Positions 9,375 to 17,725 of a stretch of 64,000 nucleotides of DNA are shown here, in pieces. Numbering within the stretch: position 1 is the first letter of the stretch; each line of letters begins with the position of its first letter. Made by a program: the position numbers and the translations under genes. Origin of the DNA: Pelomonas sp047654805 (GTDB lineage: Bacteria; Pseudomonadota; Gammaproteobacteria; Burkholderiales; Burkholderiaceae_C); the NCBI RefSeq assembly GCF_047654805.1, contig NZ_JASGIV010000001.1, forward strand, positions 4,712,001 through 4,776,000, in the 5' to 3' direction. Under the pieces are notes generated by a model, which did not search any database, had not been told where the DNA came from, and was given only the letters and a program-made list of their open reading frames with translations.

Positions 9375-11173
9375 GCGGCCACCTCCTTGCGCGTGGCATG
9401 GTCGCGGCAGCCCGCACCCGCCTTGGTGGTCACGAGCAGGAACTTCTGCATGTCCCAGGCCCCGGTCGGACAGCGCTCGGCGCACAGGCCGCAGTGCAGG
9501 CAGACGTCTTCGTCCTTGGCCATGACGCGGCCTGTCTTCAGTGAGCCTGGTCCGCCCTCGACGTAAATGTCCTGCAGCAGGTTCAGCGCCGGCGCCTTCA
9601 GCCGCTCACGCAGGTCGTCACCATCCTCCGTGAAGGTGATGCAATCCATCGGGCAGATGTCCACGCAGGCATCGCACTCGATGCACAGCTTGGGCGCAAA
9701 GACGGTCTGCACGTCGCAATTCAGGCAGCGTTGGGCTTCCTTCAAGGCGGTCTTGGCGTCGAAGCCAAGCTCCACCTCCACCTTGATGCTGGCCAGGGCT
9801 TTTTCGGCCGCCGCCCAGGGCACCTTGCTGCGCAGGTCCAGCGTGATGGCGTTGTCGTAGCTCCACTCGTGGATGCCCATCTTCTGGGACACGAGATTGA
9901 CATGGGGAGGCGGGCGCTGCGCGACCGGCTCCCCATGCAGCAGCCGGTCGATGCTGACAGCGGCCTCATGGCCGTGGGCTACTGCCGTGATGATGTTCCT
10001 GGGGCCGAAAGCCGCGTCGCCACCGAAGAACACGTGCGGCAATGTCGACTGGAAGCTCTTTTCATCCAGCACCGGCAGGCCGTGCTCGTTGAAGGTGACG
10101 CCCGCATCGCGCTCAATCCACGGGAAGGCGTTCTCCTGGCCCACGGCGATCAGCACCTCGTCGCAAGGCAGAACCACTTCCTCGCCCGCATCACTCCCCG
10201 GTTTGGCCTTCCTGAATCGCATGCCCGTCAAGCGGCCATCGACGTGCTCGAAGGCCAGCGGCACGTGAAAGTCCAGGATGGGGATACCCTCGTGCTCGGT
10301 ATCCTCCTTCTCCCAGGGCGAGGCCTTCATCTGTGCGTAGCCGCTACGCACCGCCACGGTGACCGACGAGGCTCCCAGGCGCCGCGCCGAGCGGCAGCAG
10401 TCCATGGCCGTGTTGCCGCCGCCCAGCACGATGACGCGCGGCTGCACTGCGCTCACGTGGCCGAAGCTCACGCTGGACAGCCAGTCGATGCCGATATGGA
10501 TGTGCTCCGCCGCCTCCTGCCGCCCCGGCAGCGGCAGGTCACGCCCGCGCGGCGCGCCGCAGCCGACGAACACAGCGTCCCAGCCCTCGGCCAGCAAGGC
10601 CTTCATCGAGGCCACGTGCTGCCCGGCGCGCCATTCCACGCCGAGCCCCAGGACGTAGCCACACTCCTCGTCGATGACGCGTTCCGGCAGCCTGAAGCGC
10701 GGGATCTGCGTGCGGATGAAGCCACCCGGCTTGGCCTCGCCATCGAAGACGGTGACGGCGTAGCCCTCCAGTGCCAGGTCGCGCGCCACGGCCAGGGACG
10801 CAGGCCCCGCGCCAACGCAGGCCACACGCCTGCCGTTGCGCGCCGCGGGCTTGGGGACCATGGCGCGGAACTCGTCGGTCTTGCTGTCGGCCGCAACGCG
10901 TTTCAAGCGGCAGATCGCGACGGGCTCGGGCTTGGCCGCCTGTTTTTCCTCCACGCGGCCGCGCCGGCAGGCCGGCTCGCAGGGGCGGTCGCAGGTCCGC
11001 CCCAGCACGCCGGGGAAGACGTTGCTGACCCAGTTGACCCAGTAGGCCTCGTCATGCCGGCCCTGGGCGATGAGCCGGATGTACTCGGGCACCGGCGTAT
11101 GCGCCGGACAGGCCCATTGGCAATCGACGACCTTGTGGAAATAGGCCGGGTCCGAGATGTCGGTCCGCTGCAC
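9371..11173 (-). CDS. GltD-like FAD/NAD(P)H oxidoreductase with C-terminal 2x[4Fe-4S] ferredoxin domain
   Basis: A 600-residue flavoprotein. The N-terminus has the cysteine-rich Fer4_20 region seen in the glutamate synthase beta subunit (CQWACPAHTPVPEYI and CDRPCEPACRRG). A two-dinucleotide-binding domain follows (CVGAGPASLAVARDLA; VLGGGNTAMDC). The C-terminus has two [4Fe-4S] motifs: CIECDACVDICP and CLHCGLCAERCP. It starts with GTG, preceded by GGAGG at a 7-base spacing; no ATG fits. It leads the operon and overlaps the alpha subunit by 4 bases, so it most likely carries electrons between the oxidoreductase and NADP(H), as proposed for KorC of Azoarcus. A minus-strand -10-like TAGACT lies about 33 bases upstream of the GTG. 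Confidence 0.88.
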   Translation of the reverse strand: MQRTDISDPAYFHKVVDCQWACPAHTPVPEYIRLIAQGRHDEAYWVNWVSNVFPGVLGRTCDRPCEPACRRGRVEEKQAAKPEPVAICRLKRVAADSKTDEFRAMVPKPAARNGRRVACVGAGPASLAVARDLALEGYAVTVFDGEAKPGGFIRTQIPRFRLPERVIDEECGYVLGLGVEWRAGQHVASMKALLAEGWDAVFVGCGAPRGRDLPLPGRQEAAEHIHIGIDWLSSVSFGHVSAVQPRVIVLGGGNTAMDCCRSARRLGASSVTVAVRSGYAQMKASPWEKEDTEHEGIPILDFHVPLAFEHVDGRLTGMRFRKAKPGSDAGEEVVLPCDEVLIAVGQENAFPWIERDAGVTFNEHGLPVLDEKSFQSTLPHVFFGGDAAFGPRNIITAVAHGHEAAVSIDRLLHGEPVAQRPPPHVNLVSQKMGIHEWSYDNAITLDLRSKVPWAAAEKALASIKVEVELGFDAKTALKEAQRCLNCDVQTVFAPKLCIECDACVDICPMDCITFTEDGDDLRERLKAPALNLLQDIYVEGGPGSLKTGRVMAKDEDVCLHCGLCAERCPTGAWDMQKFLLVTTKAGAGCRDHATRKEVAA

Positions 11174-11281
11174 GGTGTCTCCTCCGTGGTGCGATTTGTC
11201 GGGCCAGTCTAGGCCGACGGCCGATCACCCGTCTCTGTGGAAACCCTTTGCAGCCGCGGCGGGCGCGGCCTTGAGCAAGGC

Positions 11282-11989
11282 TCAGGCGACGGCGCGCCGC
11301 CTGGTGAGCCAGGCGGGCGCGCGCAGGGCAATGAGCGTCACCATCCAGCAGATCCAGGCGGTCCACATCGTATGGCTGGGATAGTGGGCGCCGCGCAGCA
11401 TCTGGCCGACGCCGTAGACCACCCCCAGGCAGACCACGCCGGCCAGCCACGCGCGCCCCAGGCGCGGGTAGGCGCGGGCCAGCACGCAGCCACCGCTCAG
11501 AAAGGCGAAGGCCGCGCTGGCGTGGCCGGACGGGAAGCAATGCCCGCCGCCACCGTCGCGCAGGCCGAACGCCCAGTGCGAGATGTAGTGGGCCGTGCCA
11601 CCGAACTCGGCGAGGTCCCAGGGGCAGCTCGTCAGGCTGGTGCGCTTGATCAGCGACACCGCGGCCAGACAGAGCAGCGTGACCAGCAGCCAGTCGAGGC
11701 GCTCGCGCCGGGTCAGATCGGGCAGCACCTGCCGGGGCCGCAGATTGGCGAGCAGGATGAAGCCAACCGCCAGCCAGGACAGCAGGCGTCCTCCCTGGTG
11801 CAGCAACTGCGCCGTGAACCAATGCTCGCGCCAGGCGAAACCCGCCGCGCCGCCGACATGGCGCATGACCCAGAGGTCCAGGCCGCTGGCATCCCAGGCC
11901 AGCAAGACTCCCAGGCCCAGCAGCAAGGCCCACACGCCGGCCGGCAGCCGGGCGGCGCGCGCTGGGACGGAGGACAGGCTGATCTGCAT
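11282..11989 (-). CDS. PAP2-family membrane phosphatase
   Basis: A 235-residue inner-membrane protein with about six hydrophobic segments and the three PAP2 motifs in a variant form. Motif 1 is KRTSLTSCPWDL (Cys-Pro in place of Arg-Pro), motif 2 is PSGHASAAF, and motif 3 is GAHYPSHT (His in place of the usual Asp). The CPWDL/SHT pattern belongs to a known PAP2 subgroup. The family dephosphorylates lipid phosphates such as undecaprenyl pyrophosphate, phosphatidate or lipid A. Divergent from the downstream kdsD-kdsC-lptC cluster, which makes an envelope role likely; the substrate cannot be told from sequence. Confidence 0.85.
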   Translation of the reverse strand: MQISLSSVPARAARLPAGVWALLLGLGVLLAWDASGLDLWVMRHVGGAAGFAWREHWFTAQLLHQGGRLLSWLAVGFILLANLRPRQVLPDLTRRERLDWLLVTLLCLAAVSLIKRTSLTSCPWDLAEFGGTAHYISHWAFGLRDGGGGHCFPSGHASAAFAFLSGGCVLARAYPRLGRAWLAGVVCLGVVYGVGQMLRGAHYPSHTMWTAWICWMVTLIALRAPAWLTRRRAVA

Positions 11990-12115
11990 GGACGAGATTG
12001 TCCGGAGGCGGGTGCCCCGAATCCTTGCACCTGGCTGGCGGCCCCCCCCGTATTCACCCCGATGCGATGGAAGTCACGCCGGGGTAGTCCCGCCAGGGGC
12101 GCCCAGGCCTTTGTC

Positions 12116-12121
12116 TACACT
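12116..12121 (+). promoter_or_regulatory. Candidate -10 box of kdsD, leaderless spacing
   Basis: TACACT sits 6 bases before the kdsD ATG, so transcription would begin at or next to the start codon. No Shine-Dalgarno sequence is present. One of several such sites in the window. Confidence 0.45.
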
Positions 12122-12127
12122 GGCCCC

Positions 12128-13114
12128 ATGAGTTCTCCCGTCTTTGCCGCCGAGCGCGCCATCCGTATCGGCCGCCAGGCGCTCGAGGTCGAGGCCCGCG
12201 CCCTCGCCGAGCTGGCACCGCGCCTGGGCGACGCTTTCGTCGACGCCATACAGGCCGTGCTGGCCTGCCGTGGCCGCGTCGCCGTCATGGGCATGGGCAA
12301 GAGCGGCCATGTCGGCCGCAAGATCGCCGCCACGCTGGCCTCCACCGGAACGCCGGCCCTCTTCGTCCACCCCGCCGAGGCGGCCCATGGCGACCTGGGC
12401 ATGGTCACCGGCGGCGATGTCGTGCTGGCCCTGTCCAACTCCGGCGAGAGCGACGAGCTCAACGCCATCCTGCCCGTGCTCAAGCGCCTGGGCGTGCCGG
12501 TCATCGCGATGACGGGGCGCGCCGAGTCGAGCCTGGCCGCGCATGCCGACGTCGTGCTGGACAGCGCCGTCGCCGAAGAGGCCTGCCCGCTGCAGCTCGC
12601 GCCCACCGCCAGCACCACCGCCCAGATGGCGCTGGGTGACGCGCTGGCCGTGGCCCTGCTGGACGCGCGTGGCTTCAAGGCCGAGGATTTCGCCCGCTCC
12701 CACCCTGGAGGGGCGCTGGGCCGCAAGCTGCTGACCCATGTACGCGACCTGATGCGCAGCGGCGAGGCCCTGCCGCGTGTGGCCTCCGACACCGCCTTCA
12801 CCGACCTGATGCGCGAGATGAGCGCCAAGGGCCTGGGCATGGCGGTCGTCGTCGATGCGCAGGATCGCGTGCAGGGCATCTTCACGGACGGCGACCTGCG
12901 CCGCCTCGTCGAGCAGGGGCGGGACCTGCGGGCTCTCACCGCCGCCGAGGTCGCCCACCCCAGGCCGCGCACGGTCGGCGCCGAGGCGCTGGCCGTCGAT
13001 GCCGCCGACCTGATGGAAGCCGCGCGCATCACCGTGGTCCTCGTCGTCGATCCGGAACGTCATCTCGTCGGCGCGATCAGCATCAACGACCTGATGCGGG
13101 CCAAGGTGATCTGA
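12128..13114 (+). CDS. kdsD: D-arabinose 5-phosphate isomerase (KpsF/GutQ family)
   Basis: Converts ribulose 5-phosphate to arabinose 5-phosphate, the first step of Kdo synthesis for lipopolysaccharide, in the cytoplasm. The 328 residues contain an N-terminal SIS domain (VAVMGMGKSGHVGRKIAATLASTGTPA; HPAEAAHGDLGM; SNSGESDELN) and two C-terminal CBS domains (about 205-325; FTDGDLRRLV and GAISINDLM). The open frame reaches far upstream but only the part from 12128 is homologous. The ATG has no ribosome-binding site and follows a -10-like box by 6 bases. Its stop overlaps the start of kdsC (TGATG). The operon order kdsD-kdsC-lptC is the usual proteobacterial one. Confidence 0.95.
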   Translation: MSSPVFAAERAIRIGRQALEVEARALAELAPRLGDAFVDAIQAVLACRGRVAVMGMGKSGHVGRKIAATLASTGTPALFVHPAEAAHGDLGMVTGGDVVLALSNSGESDELNAILPVLKRLGVPVIAMTGRAESSLAAHADVVLDSAVAEEACPLQLAPTASTTAQMALGDALAVALLDARGFKAEDFARSHPGGALGRKLLTHVRDLMRSGEALPRVASDTAFTDLMREMSAKGLGMAVVVDAQDRVQGIFTDGDLRRLVEQGRDLRALTAAEVAHPRPRTVGAEALAVDAADLMEAARITVVLVVDPERHLVGAISINDLMRAKVI

Positions 13115-13692
13115 TGGCGGCCCTGAGCTTCCCCCCCGAGCTGCTGGTCAAGGCCCAGGGCACGGGACTTTCCATCAAGCTCGCCATCTTCGACGTCGAC
13201 GGCGTGCTGACGGACGGCCGCATCTACATCGGCGAGCGCGGCGAAGAGTTCAAGGCCTTCAGCACGCTGGACGGCCATGGCCTGAAGTCGCTGCAGCAGG
13301 CGGGCATCACACCGGTGATCATCACCGGCCGCGACAGCCCCGCCGTGCGCCGCCGCGTCGCCGACCTGGGCCTGGCCCACGCCGTCTATGGCGCCGGCGA
13401 CAAGCTGGCCGCCGCCGAGCCGCTGCTGGCCCGGCTGGGCGCGAGCTGGGGCGAAGTCGCCGTAATGGGCGACGACTGGCCCGACCTGCCACTGATGACG
13501 CGCGCCGGCTTCGCCTGTGCCCCACCCGGCGCCCACGCCGAGGTGCTGGCCGTCGCCCACCACGTCACCCGCGCGGCCGGCGGCCACGGCGCGGCGCGCG
13601 AGTACTGCGACGTCCTGCTGATGGCCGGTGGCCACTACGAGCGCCTGCTGAACGCGCACCACGCCACGCTGGACGGCACTGCCCCGAAATGA
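13114..13692 (+). CDS. kdsC: 3-deoxy-D-manno-octulosonate 8-phosphate phosphatase (KdsC)
   Basis: A 192-residue HAD-superfamily phosphatase that removes phosphate from Kdo 8-phosphate, the third step of Kdo synthesis. HAD motif I is IFDVDGVLTDG (catalytic Asp at about residue 27), motif II is ITGRDS, the conserved Lys is in GDKLAA, and motif III is MGDDWPDLP. There is no large cap domain, as expected for this tetrameric subclass. Overlaps kdsD by one base and lptC by four, so expression is coupled. Confidence 0.95.
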   Translation: MAALSFPPELLVKAQGTGLSIKLAIFDVDGVLTDGRIYIGERGEEFKAFSTLDGHGLKSLQQAGITPVIITGRDSPAVRRRVADLGLAHAVYGAGDKLAAAEPLLARLGASWGEVAVMGDDWPDLPLMTRAGFACAPPGAHAEVLAVAHHVTRAAGGHGAAREYCDVLLMAGGHYERLLNAHHATLDGTAPK

Positions 13693-14348
13693 CGCCCGCG
13701 GCCCTCCCCCTTGCCACGCCGCGGCCCGCCAAGCCCCGGCCCTGGCTGTGGCGCGTCCAGAGCCTGCTGTCCAACTACCTGCCACTGCTGCTGATGGCCC
13801 TGCTGGCCAGCGGTACCTGGTGGCTGGTGAAGAACACGCCGCTGATCGACGCCCCGGGAGAGCTGGCCCCGCCGCGCCACATCCCCGACTACCGCATGGA
13901 GAACTTCGAGATCCAGCGCATCGGTGCCGATGGCCGGCTGAATGTGCAGATCGCCGGCGCGGAGCTGCGCCATTACCCGGACACCGACACCATCGAGATC
14001 GACCAGGCCCGCGTGCGAGCCATCGCGCCGGACGGCAGCCTGGCCATCGCCGAGGCCAAGCGCGCAGTCAGCAACGGCGACGGCAGCGACATGCAGCTGC
14101 TCGGCGACGTGCGCCTGCGTCGCCTGCCGTCAGGCGCGGGCGAGAACGCGCCGGCCCAGCTGGAGGTGCGCGGCGAGTTCCTGCAGGTGCTTGCTAACAG
14201 CGAGATCCTGCGCTCGCACCTGCCCGTCACCATCCGCCAGGGCAGCTCAACAGTGAACGCACAGAACTTCGAGTACCGGCACCTGACAGGCCGGGTCAGC
14301 TTCACGGGCCGGGCCCAGGGGCAGATCGCGTCGCGCGACGGTCGATGA
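13689..14348 (+). CDS. lptC: LPS export ABC transporter periplasmic protein LptC
   Basis: A 219-residue bitopic protein. A short cytoplasmic N-terminus precedes one membrane helix (about 28-48, around NYLPLLLMALLASGTWWLV), then a periplasmic beta-jellyroll domain with the LptC pattern PDYRMENFEIQRIGADGRL and AELRHYPDTDTIEI. LptC relays lipopolysaccharide from LptFG to LptA across the periplasm. The ATG overlaps the kdsC stop. In most relatives lptA and lptB follow directly; here a short-chain dehydrogenase follows, so lptA/lptB must be elsewhere. Confidence 0.93.
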   Translation: MTPAALPLATPRPAKPRPWLWRVQSLLSNYLPLLLMALLASGTWWLVKNTPLIDAPGELAPPRHIPDYRMENFEIQRIGADGRLNVQIAGAELRHYPDTDTIEIDQARVRAIAPDGSLAIAEAKRAVSNGDGSDMQLLGDVRLRRLPSGAGENAPAQLEVRGEFLQVLANSEILRSHLPVTIRQGSSTVNAQNFEYRHLTGRVSFTGRAQGQIASRDGR

Positions 14349-15118
14349 GCGAGCTGGTCTTCATCACCGGCGCATCCAGCGGCATCGGCCAGGCCCTGGC
14401 GCTGCGCTACTACCGCGACGGCGCCCGTCTCGCGCTGGTGGCCCGGCGCACAGCCGAAGTCCAGCGCTGGGCCGCAGAACAGAAGCTCGACGCCGCCCGC
14501 TTCCAGGTCTACGGCGCCGACGTCGCCGACCTCGAAGCCATGGGCCGCATCGGCCGCGAGTGCATCGCGGCCCAGGGCCTGCCCGACGTCGTCATCGCCA
14601 ACGCAGGCATCAGCATCGGCATGGACACGGCCCACTTCGACGACCTCGAGGTGATGCGCCGCACCTTCGCGACCAACAACGTCGGCCTGGCCGCCACATT
14701 CCACCCCTTCGTGGCTGCGATGAACGAGCGCCGCTCGGGCACGCTGGTAGGTGTGGCCAGCGTCGCTGCCATCCGCGGCCTTCCCGGGCATGGTGCCTAC
14801 TGCGCGAGCAAGGCGGGCGTGGTGGCCTACTGCGAAAGCCTGCGCGGGGAGTGCCGGCCTTTCGGCGTGCGCGTCGTGACCCTGCTGCCGGGCTATATCG
14901 ACACGCCGCTGACGCGCGGCAACCGCTACTCCATGCCCTTCCTGATGGGGGTGGACGAGTTCGCCGACCAGGCCGTGCGCAGCATCCGCGCCCAGGTCAG
15001 CTACCGCGTCATCCCCTGGCAGATGGGCGTGCTGGCCAAGATCCTGCGCCTGCTGCCCAACTGGCTCTACGACCGCGCGCTGGGCAGCCGGCCGCGCAAG
15101 AAGCGCGCAAGCGAGTAG
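14345..15118 (+). CDS. SDR-family NAD(P)-dependent oxidoreductase
   Basis: A 257-residue classical-type short-chain dehydrogenase. It has the cofactor motif TGASSGIGQALALRY near the N-terminus, NAGISIG, an active-site Ser in GVASVAAIRG and the YCASK catalytic motif at about 153-157. The C-terminus is basic (RPRKKRASE). Substrate unknown. It overlaps lptC by 4 bases, so it is read as part of the Kdo/LPS-transport transcript. Whether it acts in envelope lipid metabolism is inference from position only. Confidence 0.9.
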   Translation: MSELVFITGASSGIGQALALRYYRDGARLALVARRTAEVQRWAAEQKLDAARFQVYGADVADLEAMGRIGRECIAAQGLPDVVIANAGISIGMDTAHFDDLEVMRRTFATNNVGLAATFHPFVAAMNERRSGTLVGVASVAAIRGLPGHGAYCASKAGVVAYCESLRGECRPFGVRVVTLLPGYIDTPLTRGNRYSMPFLMGVDEFADQAVRSIRAQVSYRVIPWQMGVLAKILRLLPNWLYDRALGSRPRKKRASE

Positions 15119-15139
15119 CCAAGGCGCGCGCGCCATGGC

Positions 15140-15145
15140 TACACT
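15140..15145 (+). promoter_or_regulatory. Candidate -10 box upstream of mini-ORF
   Basis: TACACT, the same hexamer as before kdsD, lies in the gap after the SDR gene and would start a transcript near 15152, about 42 bases ahead of the 8-codon ORF. No -35 match is evident. Confidence 0.3.
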
Positions 15146-15193
15146 GCGCGCCTTCGAACCGAGAGCTGCACCGACGCAGCCAAGGAGGACATC

Positions 15194-15220
15194 ATGGCCA
15201 AGGTGCTTCACCCCTGCTGA
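15194..15220 (+). CDS. Possible 8-residue leader peptide
   Basis: An ATG at 15194 preceded by a perfect AAGGAGG at a 5-base spacing opens an ORF of eight codons (MAKVLHPC) ending in TGA at 15218. The ribosome-binding site is stronger than for most real genes here, while the following long gene at 15332 has no clear one. It could be a translated leader that controls the downstream DUF5916 gene, the remnant of a decayed gene, or a tiny functional peptide. I do not recognise it and cannot choose between these. Confidence 0.3.
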   Translation: MAKVLHPC

Positions 15221-15331
15221 GCCCGCGCGCTGCCGTCTAGTGCAGCGCCGCCCGCCGGCCGTGCCCCGCGCACGCCCCACCTGATTCCCGCGGCTGCCGC
15301 CCGACCGCGCAGCCGTTCTCGGACGACTTCC

Positions 15332-17638
15332 ATGACCTTCCGTCTCTTCGGCCCGGGCCTGCTTGCCCTGGCCCTGCCGGCCTGGGGCAACGCCCCCGAG
15401 CTGCAATACCCCACCGCACTGCGCCTGACCGCCGGTGAGGCCACGCCCGTCATCGACGGCCGCCTGGACGACGCCGCCTGGCGGCGAGCACCGGTCTACG
15501 AGCGCTTCGCGCAGTTCCTGCCCGCAGACAAGCAGCCCGCGCGCTGGCGCACGACGGTGCAGGTGCTGGTCACCGACGACGCCCTCGTCTTCGGCATCCG
15601 CGCCTGGGACCCCGAGCCCGGCCGCATCCGTGCACCGCTGGCCCGGCGCGACCAGGTCAAGGCCGACCAGGACTTCATCTCCATCCTCATCGACCCCGTG
15701 GGGCACCGCCGCACCGCGCAGTACGTGCGCGTCAGCGCAGCCGGTGCGGTCGAGGACGGCCTGTTCTCCGCCGAGGAGGACAGCGAGGACTCGGCCCCCG
15801 ACTTCGACGTGGACGCTGCGACCGCGCTGCTGCCCGACGGCTACAGCATCGAGCTGCGCTGGCCGCTGGCGGCACTGCGGTTTGCGCACGAGGACGGCCT
15901 GCCCTGGCGCGTCATGGTCTCCCGCAACATCCCGCGCGAGGAGCGCACCCTCGACGTCAGCGCCCCCGCGCTGACCAAGGACGCGCTGAGCTTCATCGCC
16001 GAGCTGCAGCCGCTGGACGGGCTGGGCGACCTGGCCCTGCAGGTGCGCGAGCGCAGCTTCATCGGCTTCCGGCCGGAACTGACGCTGCGCGGCACGCGCG
16101 ACTCCAGCGAGGCGGATGGCGTGCGGCGTGCCCGCAAGGCGTCACTGGGTGCGGAGTTCAAGTGGCGGCCGCGGGCAGACTGGGTGCTGGACGTGACGCT
16201 GAATCCCGACTTCTCGCAGGTCGAGCTCGACGCGCCGCAGCTGGCCGGCAACACGCGCTTCGCGCTCAGCGTGCCCGAGAAGCGGCCCTTCTTCCTGGAG
16301 AGCGCCGACGTCGTCGGCCCGACCCAGGCCGACGAGTCCGGCGAGAACCGCAGCCTCGCGGCCTTCTACACACGCGCCGTCACCGACCCCGACTGGGGCC
16401 TGCGCGCCACCTGGCGCGGCGCCGGCGCCGAAGCCACTGCCCTGCATCTGCGCGACGCCGGCGGCGGCCCGGTGCTGCGCGCCGGCGCCTTCGCCACGCG
16501 CAGCGGCGTGCAGCCTGGCGGCTCGCAGGCCAGCTTCGCACGCGGGCGCATGCAGTTGGGCAGTCAGGGGCAGTTCGGCCTCGCGGGCCTCGTGTCGCTG
16601 CGCGACTTCGGGCATGGCCTCGAGACCCAGGTCGTGGGCAGCGACGGCGTCTGGCGGGTCGGCGACAGCGACCAGATGCGCGGCCATGTCCTGGTGTCCG
16701 GCACGACGCTGGGCCTGGATGAGGCGGGCCGCACCCTGCGTGTGACGCGCGAGCGCGGCCACCGCGCCTGGCTGGGCTGGCGCCACCGCGACGGCGACTG
16801 GGTGGCCAACGTCAACGTCGAGGAGATCAGCCCGCGCTTCGCCAATGACAACGGCTTCGTCAGCCAGAGCGGCATCCGCCGGGCCTCGGCCTTCGGCTAC
16901 CTGCGCCTGGGCCCGCGCGAGCTGGCAGGCGTGGACATGCATGAGAGCGAGGTCCAGCTCAAGCTGCAGGAGACCCGCACGCTGGCCGATCCGCTGCTGG
17001 GCGTCGCGGCCGGGCAGGTGGTGGAACGCCTGGTTCAGCCGGGCTTCTGGTTCGCCGCGGCGCGCAACACCGGCGCCTGGGGACATGTCGGCCTGGACAG
17101 CCACCGGGCGAAGAGCGGCGGCCGGCTCCACCCCACACGCACGCTGCTGCTGGGCCTGGAGTCCAATCCGGGCGAACTGCTGACCTACATCAGCGCCGAG
17201 GTCGAGTGGGGCCGCCGGCTGGATTTCGACGCCGACCGCGTCGGCCTGGGCGCGCAAGGCCAGCTGCAGGCCCAGTTGCGAACGCCGTTACCAGGCGGAT
17301 GGTGGCTGGAGTACGAACAGCGCTTCGGCCTGGGCTGGGTCGACGGCCCGGACGGCCGCCGCGCCTTCACGGACCGCAGTGCGCAAAGCCTGGTCGTGCT
17401 GCATCTGGGTCCGCGCGATTCGCTGCGGCTGATCCGCCAGCAGACGCATTTCAGCCGCCGTGACGACCCGGCCGCGGGCCTGGCCGCACAGAACGACGCA
17501 GGGCGGGTGCTGTCGCTGATGTTCCAGCACCGCGTGGGCCTCTCCCGCGTCGTCAGCGTGGGCCTGAACCGGGCCCGCGAGCAGCCGGGCACAGTGCGTG
17601 CGGACGAGGTGTTTGCCAAGGCCACGCTGGGCTTCTGA
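15332..17638 (+). CDS. DUF5916 exported protein with CBM9-like N-terminal domain
   Basis: A 768-residue protein with a signal peptide (cleavage near the Trp-Gly at about residue 18). A carbohydrate-binding-family-9-like domain follows (about 30-215; VIDGRLDDAAWRRAP, then FGIRAWDPEP and LLPDGYSIELRWPLAAL). A long C-terminal DUF5916 region (about 235-768) has LNPDFSQVELDAPQ and PEKRPFFLESADV. Alternating hydrophobic strands and the final aromatic residue (LGF) fit an outer-membrane beta-barrel. Function unknown; relatives are common in bacteria that degrade polymers. It follows the 8-codon ORF after 111 bases and ends before the terminator of the convergent RRM gene. Confidence 0.85.
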   Translation: MTFRLFGPGLLALALPAWGNAPELQYPTALRLTAGEATPVIDGRLDDAAWRRAPVYERFAQFLPADKQPARWRTTVQVLVTDDALVFGIRAWDPEPGRIRAPLARRDQVKADQDFISILIDPVGHRRTAQYVRVSAAGAVEDGLFSAEEDSEDSAPDFDVDAATALLPDGYSIELRWPLAALRFAHEDGLPWRVMVSRNIPREERTLDVSAPALTKDALSFIAELQPLDGLGDLALQVRERSFIGFRPELTLRGTRDSSEADGVRRARKASLGAEFKWRPRADWVLDVTLNPDFSQVELDAPQLAGNTRFALSVPEKRPFFLESADVVGPTQADESGENRSLAAFYTRAVTDPDWGLRATWRGAGAEATALHLRDAGGGPVLRAGAFATRSGVQPGGSQASFARGRMQLGSQGQFGLAGLVSLRDFGHGLETQVVGSDGVWRVGDSDQMRGHVLVSGTTLGLDEAGRTLRVTRERGHRAWLGWRHRDGDWVANVNVEEISPRFANDNGFVSQSGIRRASAFGYLRLGPRELAGVDMHESEVQLKLQETRTLADPLLGVAAGQVVERLVQPGFWFAAARNTGAWGHVGLDSHRAKSGGRLHPTRTLLLGLESNPGELLTYISAEVEWGRRLDFDADRVGLGAQGQLQAQLRTPLPGGWWLEYEQRFGLGWVDGPDGRRAFTDRSAQSLVVLHLGPRDSLRLIRQQTHFSRRDDPAAGLAAQNDAGRVLSLMFQHRVGLSRVVSVGLNRAREQPGTVRADEVFAKATLGF

Positions 17639-17671
17639 GCCCCGCGCCACGGCCGAGTGGCTTCCGAAAAA

Positions 17672-17697
17672 AACAAAGCGCCCGAAGGCGCTTTGTT
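17672..17697 (-). terminator. Rho-independent terminator of the RRM gene
   Basis: An 11-bp perfect stem (AACAAAGCGCC with GGCGCTTTGTT) closes a four-base loop that reads TTCG on the minus strand, where the stem is followed by a run of T. It ends transcription of the minus-strand RRM gene; in the plus direction there is no T-run. Confidence 0.85.
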
Positions 17698-17725
17698 CAG
17701 ATCACTTGGCGAGGAGGCTGTGAGA

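Noticed and set aside
5866..9566. Long plus-strand ORFs over the 2-oxoacid oxidoreductase genes
   Set aside because: They are antisense to three genes with diagnostic ThDP and iron-sulfur motifs.
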